Notes: generated by a model from the sequence alone, not told the origin. A stretch of 7,854 bases of DNA from Oleispira sp963933055 (GCA_963933055.1 CAWVSY010000088.1:1-7854), one strand, 5' to 3'. Shown: positions 1 to 6,525, counted from the first letter of the stretch. Program-made: numbers and translations.

Positions 1-52
<52 letters not shown>

Positions 53-64
53 ACAACGTGCCGA

Positions 65-93
65 ATAGTACGCCGCGACACCGTCAGTGTCAA
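65..93 (-). promoter_or_regulatory. Sigma70-type promoter of the tRNA-fMet gene
   Basis: On the minus strand a perfect -35 box TTGACA (93-88) is followed by a 17-base spacer and a -10 box TACTAT (70-65, four of six consensus bases). The tRNA begins 13 bases beyond the -10 box, so transcription would start a few bases before the mature 5' end. The stretch after the -10 box (TCGGCAC) is GC-rich, like the discriminators of stringently controlled stable-RNA promoters. A short inverted repeat, GACAC-N5-GTGTC (77-91), covers part of the -35 box and spacer. The tRNA therefore seems to have its own start and need not be read from an upstream gene. Confidence 0.75.
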
Positions 94-264
94 GCTAACA
101 TATTGTTTAACTTCATAATTTTAAGTAAGGGAGGCGTTCAAAAAGCAAAACTGAAAAATCAATAAACAAATACTGGCCTAGCAATTATGACAATGTTAAT
201 GTCGTATCAGAGTCCTAATAAGGGCCTAAAAAGATAACAATAATAAAAGAAAGTCAGTTAAAAC

Positions 265-1302
265 ATGCCAACTAGCCAGCAAACGATGACAGCCAGCGCT
301 GTTAGACCGCTATTGCGATTTATTGAACAGCGCGATATATCCTTAACGGATGCCCTTCAAGGCAGCGATTTATCAGAAAATAATCTCGAGACTGACCGCT
401 TAACCATTACCAGTTTTGATAAAATAATAAATAATATTTCTCGCATTTGTCAGCAAGAAGATATTGGTTTTATTGCTGGGCAAGGTTTAGAAATTCAATC
501 TTTTAATTTATTAGCCTTTTTATTAAGCAGCAGTAAAACGGGCCGCGATGCCTTGGTGACACTGCGTCGCTACTACATTCTATTGAGCGATACCCCAGCA
601 CCGGAAATTTTTATAACCAAAGACGAAGTAAAAGTATTGTACTACCTTTCTCCAGGCAACGAGTTGGCAATGCGCGCTAGAGCAGAACTCATTGCAACAG
701 GTATCAATACGTTAGGCCGCAGCTTTGGTGGCAAAGTCTACCGACCTCTTAGGATTGGGTTCAAACATGACAAACCCAAATACCATCAAGATTTAGCAGA
801 GTATTTTGGCATCGACATTTGCTACAGCCAAGCTCAATGCTGGATCAGCTTTGCCGCTGAACACATAGATAAACCCTTAACAGAAACCAATCCAAACTTT
901 CTTCATGCCTTGCGCAGTCAGGCAGAGATGCTCATTCCAGATTATCAGCATTTAGAATCCACCTGCACTAAGGTCAGACACGTACTCCAACAATGGCCCA
1001 ACCAATACTCTGCTAATAAAGAATCTGTCGCTGAACTCCTCAATACCAGCCCAAGAACACTGACCCGTCGCCTACAAGAAGAAAATACTCGATTCTCTCA
1101 TTTATTAAGAGAAGTGCGAATGGAAAAAGCCCGCAAAAGACTAGAAAGCCATACTGTGAACATGCAAGAAATTGCTCATGAACTAGGGTTTGCAGATCGC
1201 CGAGGGTTTGAAAGAGCCTTTAAACAATGGAGTCAGCAAACACCTTCTGCTTACCATAAACAGTGGAAAACCTCGGGAACAGTAATGACAGAAGATTCAT
1301 AA
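265..1302 (+). CDS. AraC-family transcriptional regulator (OruR/ArgR-like)
   Basis: A 345-residue cytoplasmic DNA-binding regulator. Residues about 20-205 match the arabinose-binding-type N-terminal domain of the OruR/ArgR group, where the effector is thought to bind. Residues about 235-335 form the AraC DNA-binding domain. It has two helix-turn-helix units: one at about 252-273 (ESVAELLNTSPRTLTRRL) and one at about 300-321 (QEIAHELGFADRRGFERAFK). The family signature ends in QTPSAYHKQW. Length is normal for the group. The ATG at 265 lacks a clear ribosome-binding site. The ATG at 286 (residue 8) is an alternative but is no better placed. The gene is divergent from tRNA-fMet and convergent with the methyltransferase, whose stop lies 11 bases beyond. 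No target genes are evident; relatives often control nearby catabolic or lipid genes, but nothing here proves that. Confidence 0.92.
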   Translation: MPTSQQTMTASAVRPLLRFIEQRDISLTDALQGSDLSENNLETDRLTITSFDKIINNISRICQQEDIGFIAGQGLEIQSFNLLAFLLSSSKTGRDALVTLRRYYILLSDTPAPEIFITKDEVKVLYYLSPGNELAMRARAELIATGINTLGRSFGGKVYRPLRIGFKHDKPKYHQDLAEYFGIDICYSQAQCWISFAAEHIDKPLTETNPNFLHALRSQAEMLIPDYQHLESTCTKVRHVLQQWPNQYSANKESVAELLNTSPRTLTRRLQEENTRFSHLLREVRMEKARKRLESHTVNMQEIAHELGFADRRGFERAFKQWSQQTPSAYHKQWKTSGTVMTEDS

Positions 1303-1313
1303 AAGAAAAGTCA

Positions 1314-1946
1314 TTAGCTCTGATAAATTGAAACCAACAAATTATCATCAAAATCCTCTAAGACAGGCTGGGTAGTCGCATGATAAGCCGCCACCTTGCG
1401 TAATTCAGACCAAGGTGGCAACTGATACTCGGTTTCGGCAATCAACCACTCAGGAATCGATTGGCACTGCTGGGAAAGATCTCCAGAGCTGGTTAAGTCA
1501 TATAAAATATCCGCCGCTAGCAAACAATCCAACTGGCCCACTTCGCCACACCAAGCCGAAGTAACTGAAATATCCACCCCATTTCGAGCAGCATTGTGCT
1601 GGCAAGCCAATAAAGCTAATGGATCGCTATCACAGCATAATACCGATTCAGCGCCAGCCTTGGCCGCCGCGATGCCGACAATTCCAGAACCACAGCCAAA
1701 ATCCAATACCCTTTTACCCGCAACTAACTCTGGGTTTAATAAAATATGCTGCGCTAGCCCTTGGCCCGCCGCCCAAGCAAACGCCCAGTAAGGTAATTGT
1801 TGCCAATACTGTCCTATCTGCTGTGCGTCTAACTGTAACAATGCAGAGTTCGAAGCTAATAATTGCAGATCAATACCTTCTAAAGGTGATTGCCACATTA
1901 ACTCGGCACCGGGTAACCGTTTTTCCAACTCAGTCTGTAAGTGCAT
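1314..1946 (-). CDS. Small SAM-dependent methyltransferase, ETFB-lysine/nicotinamide N-methylase-like (COG3897-type)
   Basis: A class I (Rossmann-fold) methyltransferase of 210 residues from the chosen ATG. Counted from that start, the segment PYWAFAWAAGQGLA (about 52-65) precedes SAM-binding motif I, VLDFGCGSGIVGIAAA (about 80-95). The acidic strand-2 end CCDSDP follows (about 104-109), then AADILYD (about 144-150). This layout fits the METTL20-like bacterial group, whose known members methylate lysines of the electron-transfer flavoprotein beta subunit. The substrate here is inferred and may differ. The reading frame could also begin with TTG (1952) or GTG (1949). I chose the ATG at 1946 because it shares one base with the stop of the transglycosylase (TGATG), a typical coupled start; a purine-rich AAGAAGAAG lies upstream. 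It is the last gene of the putative operon and ends 11 bases from the convergent AraC gene. Confidence 0.85.
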   Translation of the reverse strand: MHLQTELEKRLPGAELMWQSPLEGIDLQLLASNSALLQLDAQQIGQYWQQLPYWAFAWAAGQGLAQHILLNPELVAGKRVLDFGCGSGIVGIAAAKAGAESVLCCDSDPLALLACQHNAARNGVDISVTSAWCGEVGQLDCLLAADILYDLTSSGDLSQQCQSIPEWLIAETEYQLPPWSELRKVAAYHATTQPVLEDFDDNLLVSIYQS

Positions 1947-3025
1947 CACCAAGCATACTTCTTCTTAAATTTAATGACTTTTTTCAGATAATTTCTCGAT
2001 TCGCGTTTAGGATGATGCCTAACAATATAATGATAAACCTGCTGCGACGTCATAGAATTAATCCTTGCGAGCGCTTTTTTACGATCGCGATGAAAACTGC
2101 GTAAAAGCTGCCCCGCACCGCCATTATAAGCGGCAATCATGCAGTATTCCTGACTCAAGGAGTTATCAATTCCGCGTAAGTAAGTATCTCTAAGAATGGA
2201 AAGATACCCACTACCCACTTCAATATTATTAGCCGCATTAAACAAATACTGACGAGTCGGCCTAATATCACGCTTTTTAATGCGTTGAAAATAATCTCTA
2301 CCCGCCGTATTGGGCATTACCTGCATTAGCCCATAGGCATGAGAGCGGCTAACAGCAAATGGATTAAAGCTGCTTTCCGTTTCAATAATGGCAAAAACCA
2401 AAGCTTCGTTAAGAGCGTATTGGCGCGCAGATCGCTTAACGTGCGGCAAATATTGCTGGGCCGATATTTGCTTAAACTGCTTAACCAAAGGCACATCAAC
2501 CCAGTAAGTTTTATGCCCATTCACCCAGCCTGATTTCAGTTTATGTTGTAATAAATACTGCGCGTATTTCTCTGCACGCCAACGATAAGCAATCGCCTTC
2601 CCTTCATGATCTTCTACTTTATTTAATAAAAAAGGCTGCCCTGTTAGACCCACATCTTGCGCCGTATAAATATCGACTTGATTTGGATCAGCAGGGGTTA
2701 ATAAGGTAGACGTAATGGCATGCGCTAAAACCTGACGGTAATCGCCCTGTTTTTGTGTTTCAACTCGGATATTACCTAAATTAAAATCGATCTGGGCACG
2801 ACTTGCATAATCATCAAGGTATTTAACATAAGACTGGCTCGAAGGCGCGACAAACTCTTCCCCCCAAAAGCTATGACCTTGCTCAGAGAAAAATTCTATC
2901 TCTAATAGCATCGCCTGCACATCTTCAGGTAAATCTATAAAGTTTTCAGGTAAAGCGGTACGACCAGGCAAAGAAAGCAGGGATAAAAAGATAAATACAG
3001 CGGGAATAAAAAAGGTGATTTTCAA
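1946..3025 (-). CDS. mltC: MltC-like lytic murein transglycosylase, probably soluble periplasmic
   Basis: Cleaves the MurNAc-GlcNAc bond of peptidoglycan, leaving 1,6-anhydro ends, in cell-wall turnover. From the proposed TTG start (3025) it has 359 residues, the length I recall for Escherichia coli MltC. The catalytic glutamate in ETESSFNP then falls at residue 217, as in that protein. An MltC-type N-terminal domain (about 25-180) precedes the SLT domain, with YGLMQVMPNTAG (231-242), NIEVGSGYL (277-285) and the AYNGGAG motif (299-305). The N-terminus (MKITFFIPAVFIFLSLLSL when TTG is read as Met) is a good signal peptide. It has no lipobox cysteine, unlike E. coli MltC, so the protein is probably soluble. 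In-frame ATGs at 3055 and 3052 exist but lack a ribosome-binding site and would put charged-neutral extra residues before the signal peptide; GGAGG sits 10 bases before the TTG. It lies 55 bases after the DUF1329 gene and overlaps the methyltransferase by one base. Confidence 0.9.
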   Translation of the reverse strand: MKITFFIPAVFIFLSLLSLPGRTALPENFIDLPEDVQAMLLEIEFFSEQGHSFWGEEFVAPSSQSYVKYLDDYASRAQIDFNLGNIRVETQKQGDYRQVLAHAITSTLLTPADPNQVDIYTAQDVGLTGQPFLLNKVEDHEGKAIAYRWRAEKYAQYLLQHKLKSGWVNGHKTYWVDVPLVKQFKQISAQQYLPHVKRSARQYALNEALVFAIIETESSFNPFAVSRSHAYGLMQVMPNTAGRDYFQRIKKRDIRPTRQYLFNAANNIEVGSGYLSILRDTYLRGIDNSLSQEYCMIAAYNGGAGQLLRSFHRDRKKALARINSMTSQQVYHYIVRHHPKRESRNYLKKVIKFKKKYAW

Positions 3026-3032
3026 ACGAATA

Positions 3033-3052
3033 ATGCCTCCATTTGGAGGCAT
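3033..3052 (-). promoter_or_regulatory. Hairpin enclosing the mltC ribosome-binding site
   Basis: On the minus strand ATGCCTCC (3052-3045) is perfectly complementary to GGAGGCAT (3040-3033), with a four-base AAAT loop whose outer bases could also pair. The 3' arm carries GGAGG, an excellent Shine-Dalgarno sequence 10 bases before the TTG at 3025. In mRNA the stem would hide that site. It lies between the DUF1329 stop (3081) and the mltC start. No T-tract follows it on the minus strand (TATTCGTTTG), so it does not look like an intrinsic terminator. Regulation of mltC translation is an inference from this geometry. Confidence 0.55.
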
Positions 3053-3080
3053 CATACTGAATAAATACTAGCTTGTCAGC

Positions 3081-4424
3081 TTAACGCTTCGCTTCGCGTC
3101 GAACAGCAGAAGTCGTAAATTCTTTCACGCCGTAGTCAACACTGTAGTCAAAACTAGAAGAACGATCATTATCAATACCTTCTACATAGTAAGCATTATC
3201 TTTAAAGTCGTACGTTGCTTCAAGCGTTGAGAAAAGCACGGGAACATCATAGTAGTTAATCACATGAGATTCCGTGAATTGCCAAAGCTCACCTTCTTCA
3301 TCGTATTCTTCTGCATAAATAATAGACCAGCTATCTTCATCGAAGTAATAACGACGTTTTGCATAACGATGATCTAAACCTAAACGCAGAGTTGCTTCTA
3401 CAATCCATACTCGGTGCGCTTCGTACCGTAGGTTTTCAGGATTCAAATGAGCAGGACCGGTAATGTCTTCTACCGTAAGCTCAGGGCTATTTAATAAATA
3501 AGCATTGTATGGAACATACATTTCCTGCTTACCCAATAGCTTCCAGTCATAATACGTTGGTGCGCCGTTGAACATATCTACCTGATCAATCGTACGCAAA
3601 GAGTTGGTCGCACCATCTGGAGTATCATGATTTAAATCGGGTGTGCGACGAACGCGACGCTGGCCAGGCACATAAATCCAAGATTTACGAGGCGAACGAA
3701 CTTGGTCAAGTGTTTCGTGAACTAGCGTAATTCCGCCAGCAATGCGCGAAGGCGCTAGCGTTTTTCTTTTTAAGAAGAAGATTTTATTATTCAAATCTTC
3801 GGTTGATAATTCAGGATCGCTATAAGCAAAATAATACTTATTATCACGTATCGTTACTGAACGACTACCCGCGGAATTAATATGCACTGTAGAAGCAATA
3901 TACTGCAATGCTTGCCCACGAAAACGCAGAGTATGGTTCCACAATACTTCTAGGCCGCTTTCAGGAATTGGGAATGGCGAGCTAATACGAGAATTCTCAA
4001 CACCAGAGCCGTATTTCATTAAGCTGGCATTATTTACATTATTTTTTATGCCTTCATAAACGTAATCAGGGTAAGAAGCTGAACGATGCGTTTTATAAAC
4101 CGGCATTTCCATGCTCGGAAACTTCTTTAACAGCTGCTGACTACCAAAACTCAAACGATCTTTGTATTGCTCAAGATTCTTAGAGTTAATGGTAAATAAT
4201 GGCTTATCACGAAAATAAGGGTTGGTATGAAAACTTCCTGGCTCATGGCTTTTAGATTGCTGTAAGCCACCCGTCCAAGATGGAATATCTGAACCGTTGC
4301 CTTTTCGTTCTGCACCTACGGGCGTCAAATCTTTACCCAGTCGTGCAACATCCCTATTAGACTCTTGAGCGCTTGCATTCCATGCAAAAAGATAAACGAA
4401 GAAAAATGTAATTATTTTTAACAT
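3081..4424 (-). CDS. Secreted DUF1329 family protein
   Basis: About 447 residues from the ATG at 4424. A GTG at 4436 would add four residues, but GGA 7 bases before the ATG and the signal peptide favour the ATG. The N-terminus MLKIITFFFVYLFAWNASA is a Sec signal peptide with cleavage likely after NASA; there is no lipobox cysteine. The family hallmark DVARLGKDLTPVGAERKG, followed by IPSWTGGL, begins soon after the cleavage site. The rest is the single DUF1329 domain, with the conserved central RSPRKSWIYVPGQRRVRRTP and RYAKRRYYFDEDSW regions. DUF1329 proteins are outer-membrane or periplasmic, LolA/LolB-like in fold by prediction, and are often paired with DUF1302 proteins and RND-type exporters in Pseudomonas-like bacteria. 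No DUF1302 partner is visible here. Substrate is unknown; lipid or hydrophobic-compound handling is an inference. It is the first gene of the putative operon with mltC and the methyltransferase. Confidence 0.88.
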   Translation of the reverse strand: MLKIITFFFVYLFAWNASAQESNRDVARLGKDLTPVGAERKGNGSDIPSWTGGLQQSKSHEPGSFHTNPYFRDKPLFTINSKNLEQYKDRLSFGSQQLLKKFPSMEMPVYKTHRSASYPDYVYEGIKNNVNNASLMKYGSGVENSRISSPFPIPESGLEVLWNHTLRFRGQALQYIASTVHINSAGSRSVTIRDNKYYFAYSDPELSTEDLNNKIFFLKRKTLAPSRIAGGITLVHETLDQVRSPRKSWIYVPGQRRVRRTPDLNHDTPDGATNSLRTIDQVDMFNGAPTYYDWKLLGKQEMYVPYNAYLLNSPELTVEDITGPAHLNPENLRYEAHRVWIVEATLRLGLDHRYAKRRYYFDEDSWSIIYAEEYDEEGELWQFTESHVINYYDVPVLFSTLEATYDFKDNAYYVEGIDNDRSSSFDYSVDYGVKEFTTSAVRREAKR

Positions 4425-4497
4425 GAATTTTTCCACTCTTTATATTAAGCGACGCAGGCTAATGGGATACCCTGACCGCATCAATACCAATTAACGC

Positions 4498-4527
4498 TTT
4501 ATCACAAAACGTAACACACCGTTACAA
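4498..4527 (-). promoter_or_regulatory. Candidate promoter with overlapping GTAAC palindrome upstream of the DUF1329 gene
   Basis: A perfect inverted repeat GTAAC-ACACC-GTTAC lies at 4511-4525. On the minus strand it overlaps a weak -35-like TTGTAA (4527-4522). An 18-base spacer separates this from a -10-like GATAAA (4503-4498), about 75 bases before the DUF1329 start. A repressor bound to the palindrome would block such a promoter. The boxes match consensus only four of six each, so the promoter is tentative; the palindrome itself is exact. Confidence 0.3.
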
Positions 4528-4606
4528 ATGGTAAATTAAAAGCCAATTTAAAGGTTAACAAGCGCCACTTTAATGCTGAATTTATAAAGTAATTCTTGCT
4601 ATAACG

Positions 4607-4670
4607 ATCAATTTACGAACGATTCTTCTTTAATTACCCTAAAAAGTCATCACCAAGAATCGTGATTGAT
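4607..4670. repeat. Extended imperfect dyad in the TatD-DUF1329 gap
   Basis: An exact 9-bp inverted repeat, ACGATTCTT (4619-4627) and AAGAATCGT (4655-4663), encloses 27 bases. It is flanked by a second complementary pair, ATCAAT (4607-4612) and ATTGAT (4665-4670), offset by a six-versus-one base interior loop. The two together could form a long stem-loop in RNA from either strand, or a spaced protein-binding site. The rest of the 355-base gap (4425-4779) is AT-rich. Apart from this dyad, the candidate operator/promoter and the terminator I see no convincing gene in it. Confidence 0.4.
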
Positions 4671-4732
4671 ACTTAATATTTAGCTAAAAAAGGCTAAAAT
4701 CACAAGGAAGCACCTCTAGATTCTATTCACCT

Positions 4733-4771
4733 TTAATAAAAATGACGCTTTATTAAGTATCTAAAGTCATT
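4733..4771 (-). terminator. Weak rho-independent-like terminator after the TatD gene
   Basis: Reading leftwards from the TatD stop, AATGAC (4771-4766) and TTTA pair with TAAA and GTCATT (4746-4741), with a two-base GC bulge. A T-rich run (TTTATT) follows the stem. The stem has few G:C pairs, so termination would be modest. The location directly after the gene, eight bases past the stop, supports the call and would separate this gene from the DUF1329 operon. Confidence 0.4.
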
Positions 4772-4779
4772 CTAGCCCA

Positions 4780-5631
4780 TCATTTAAGCAAGGTTTCAAA
4801 CCTAGGAATCGCAAGCAATAGACTGTTATTACTGGATAAAAGCACCTGATTAAAATCGCAGCGCTGCAAACTTGCTACAATTTGGGCCAATAATAAAAGA
4901 CTTAAAGGAGAGTTTTTATTATCTTGCCAAAATGCGGGCCGCATATCCGGCGAATCCGTCTCTAAAACACAACCTTCAAGCGGCAAGCGAGCGACGGTTG
5001 CACGTAATTTTTTCGCACGAGAGTGACTGATTGCCCCCCCAATACCCAGCTTAAAACCCAAGCTAATAAGAACCATCCCTTGCTGATAACTGCCACTAAA
5101 GGCATGAATAATGCCTCCTTGAGTAAAACCAAGACGACGAACCATGGCTGCAATTTCATCATACGCTTTGCGAATATGCAGTATGACTGGCAGATTCAAC
5201 TTCGCCGCGATCAAAAACTGCTGCTGGCAAAGCACTATCTGTTGTTCATGGCCTGATTCATCCAGCATAAAATCAAGACCAAACTCCCCTACCGCCACTA
5301 ACTGAGATTGCGATTCAATCGCAGAAAGCTGATGAATACACGCCTGCTCTAATCGTTGAATATCGTCTGTTTGGTGCTGCGCAAGAAAATACGGGTGTAA
5401 ACCTAAGGCATAGCCCCAAGGTTTACCATCGCATAAAGAAATGAGCTTAGGCCACTGCTTTGCCATCACACCGGGGATCAGCAAACCTGCACAACCAAAG
5501 TGCTTTAATAATTGCCAATGTTGGTCACGGTCAGCATCGAATACGTCAAAATCAAAGTGACAATGTGAGTCAAACCAATAGCGATCTGACAAACCGGTAA
5601 AAGAATCGTTTAATTCTAATGAAAAAGGCAT
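4780..5631 (-). CDS. TatD-family metal-dependent hydrolase (YjjV-like)
   Basis: A 283-residue cytoplasmic TIM-barrel hydrolase of the TatD family, members of which are metal-dependent DNases or related phosphoesterases. Metal ligands and motifs appear in the usual order: DSHCHFD with H23 and H25, GLHP (77-80), VGEFGLDF with E116, HIRKA with H152, HAFSG with H176, and LETDSPDM with D226. The set is complete, so activity is expected. It is closest to the YjjV-type subgroup by overall motif spelling, from memory. The ATG at 5631 is preceded by AGGG six bases away; about 20 residues precede the first metal motif, slightly longer than usual. It is divergent from the small plus-strand gene at 5728, sharing a 96-base promoter region. 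A weak terminator follows, so it is probably its own transcription unit. Confidence 0.93.
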   Translation of the reverse strand: MPFSLELNDSFTGLSDRYWFDSHCHFDFDVFDADRDQHWQLLKHFGCAGLLIPGVMAKQWPKLISLCDGKPWGYALGLHPYFLAQHQTDDIQRLEQACIHQLSAIESQSQLVAVGEFGLDFMLDESGHEQQIVLCQQQFLIAAKLNLPVILHIRKAYDEIAAMVRRLGFTQGGIIHAFSGSYQQGMVLISLGFKLGIGGAISHSRAKKLRATVARLPLEGCVLETDSPDMRPAFWQDNKNSPLSLLLLAQIVASLQRCDFNQVLLSSNNSLLLAIPRFETLLK

Positions 5632-5727
5632 ATATGGCCCTAGTAATGAATCGTATTATTAGTTTATTGTGATTGAAAAGGGAATACGCATCAAACAGGA
5701 TGCTTATATTTAAAGGTACTATAAAAA

Positions 5728-6159
5728 ATGGATCTCAGTCCTACAGAGCTAAGAGAAATGGTTATTCGGCCAACGCTCATAGCGCTAGATAAGTATTCCC
5801 AAGCCGCTGAAAACCTCCTAATGGCCATTGCCCTAGTCAAACAAGAAAATAGCCAACGCTTGAATACAGCTTGCGATAAAAACTACGGCATATTTCAAAT
5901 CGACGTTCCAAGCCACCAAAGAGTATGGGACAAATATCTCGCATTTAACCCCGAACTTGCGAGTAAAATTCGTGGCCTTGCCTCTCAGCGTGAATTTCTG
6001 ATTCATCCACACCTTGAGCTAGCCACCAATTTGTCTTACGCAACCGCCATAGCTTGGGCCTTGTATCTAGCGTATCCACAAGCGAAACGCTCTTGTCGCC
6101 TGACGCCCCAAATGGCCGATGCTAATAATGCATCAATAACTAAGATTGAGCCCGCCTAA
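5728..6159 (+). CDS. Small protein with lysozyme-like motifs, related to phage-associated proteins
   Basis: A 143-residue protein without signal peptide or membrane segment. The start ATG has AAGG about 10 bases upstream. Residues 8-76 contain LREMVIRPTLIALDKYS, AENLLMAIALVKQE and YGIFQIDVPSHQRVWDKYL. I recall a phage and prophage family of similar pattern (ENLLLGTAAQES...GIFQMEPATHDDIW). The glutamate at residue 40 and GIFQ resemble the ES and GLMQ motifs of the SLT/lysozyme fold, so a muramidase-like role is possible but unproven. Beyond about residue 118 the sequence (KRSCRLTPQMADANN) is not like the rest and lies partly antisense to the msrA 3' end (overlap 6133-6159). The C-terminus may be shortened or replaced. 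The gene is divergent from the TatD gene, and its neighbours give no clear function. Confidence 0.6.
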   Translation: MDLSPTELREMVIRPTLIALDKYSQAAENLLMAIALVKQENSQRLNTACDKNYGIFQIDVPSHQRVWDKYLAFNPELASKIRGLASQREFLIHPHLELATNLSYATAIAWALYLAYPQAKRSCRLTPQMADANNASITKIEPA

Positions 6160-6390
6160 ACCGCAATAGCCATTAGGCTCCTTAGCCAAATATTGCTGAT
6201 GGTAATCTTCGGCAAAATAGAATTCAGGCGCGGGCATAATTTCCGTTGTAATCGCACCAAAACCGGCTTGGTTTAATACCTGCTGAAAATGCTGTTTTGA
6301 TTCATTGGCCAGCAATAATTGATCATCAGAAAACGCATAAATACCACTGCGATATTGAGTCCCCATATCATTCCCTTGTCGATCACCTTG
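6133..6390 (-). pseudogene. msrA: 3' fragment of msrA (peptide methionine sulfoxide reductase A)
   Basis: The minus strand encodes the C-terminal part of MsrA, which reduces methionine-S-sulfoxide in proteins. Readable motifs are QGDRQGND followed by GTQYRSGIY, PAPEFYFAEDYHQQYL and PNGYCGLGG, ending in LNLSY and TGA. The cysteine in GYCGLGG corresponds to a resolving cysteine. The N-terminal half with the catalytic GCFW motif is absent. Similarity begins abruptly at codon 6390-6388; the codon just before it is an in-frame TAA (6393-6391), where MsrA proteins usually have DPT. About 85 of an expected 170-210 codons remain. An ATG at 6366 could start a 77-residue peptide, but it cannot be a working reductase. 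The break coincides with the AT-rich region upstream of a recombinase gene, so insertion of a mobile element is the likely cause. Confidence 0.88.
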
Positions 6391-6462
6391 TTAGTATGCC
6401 CCTTAATTCCACATGATATATGTAATTATTTAACTCACTAAGGCTAATATTTAATAGTTCAG

Positions 6463-6490
6463 TTGTATAAATATACTTATATCCTATATT
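6463..6490 (+). promoter_or_regulatory. Candidate recombinase promoter with palindromes
   Basis: A -10-like TATATT (6485-6490, five of six) is preceded, after a 16-base spacer, by a weak -35-like TTGTAT (6463-6468). The -10 box ends 35 bases before the TTG start. An exact palindrome GTATA-AA-TATAC (6465-6476) covers the -35 box and spacer. A looser one, ACAT-N5-ATGT, lies at 6411-6423. These could be recombinase or regulator binding sites. The region is so AT-rich (6391-6525) that chance matches are likely. Confidence 0.3.
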
Positions 6491-6525
6491 TTTCATATAG
6501 CTTTATAGATAAAGGATGATATACG

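Noticed and set aside
1594..2104. Plus-strand open frames antisense to the methyltransferase and transglycosylase
   Set aside because: They overlap well-supported minus-strand genes almost completely and show no recognisable motif or ribosome-binding site.
3033..3052. Hairpin as a terminator for the DUF1329 gene
   Set aside because: No T-tract follows on the minus strand, and the stem carries the mltC Shine-Dalgarno, so a translational role fits better.
4679..4698. TTTAGC-N8-GCTAAA inverted repeat as a terminator or operator
   Set aside because: It is short and AT-rich, has no adjoining T-run on the useful strand, and is likely by chance in this gap.
4962..5256. Open frames within the TatD gene on both strands
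   Set aside because: They are out-of-frame shadows of a gene with a complete set of metal-binding motifs.
5688..5703. GCATC-N6-GATGC dyad between the TatD gene and the small gene as an SOS or other known box
   Set aside because: It does not fit the LexA pattern CTGT-N8-ACAG or another operator I know, and five-base arms alone are weak evidence.
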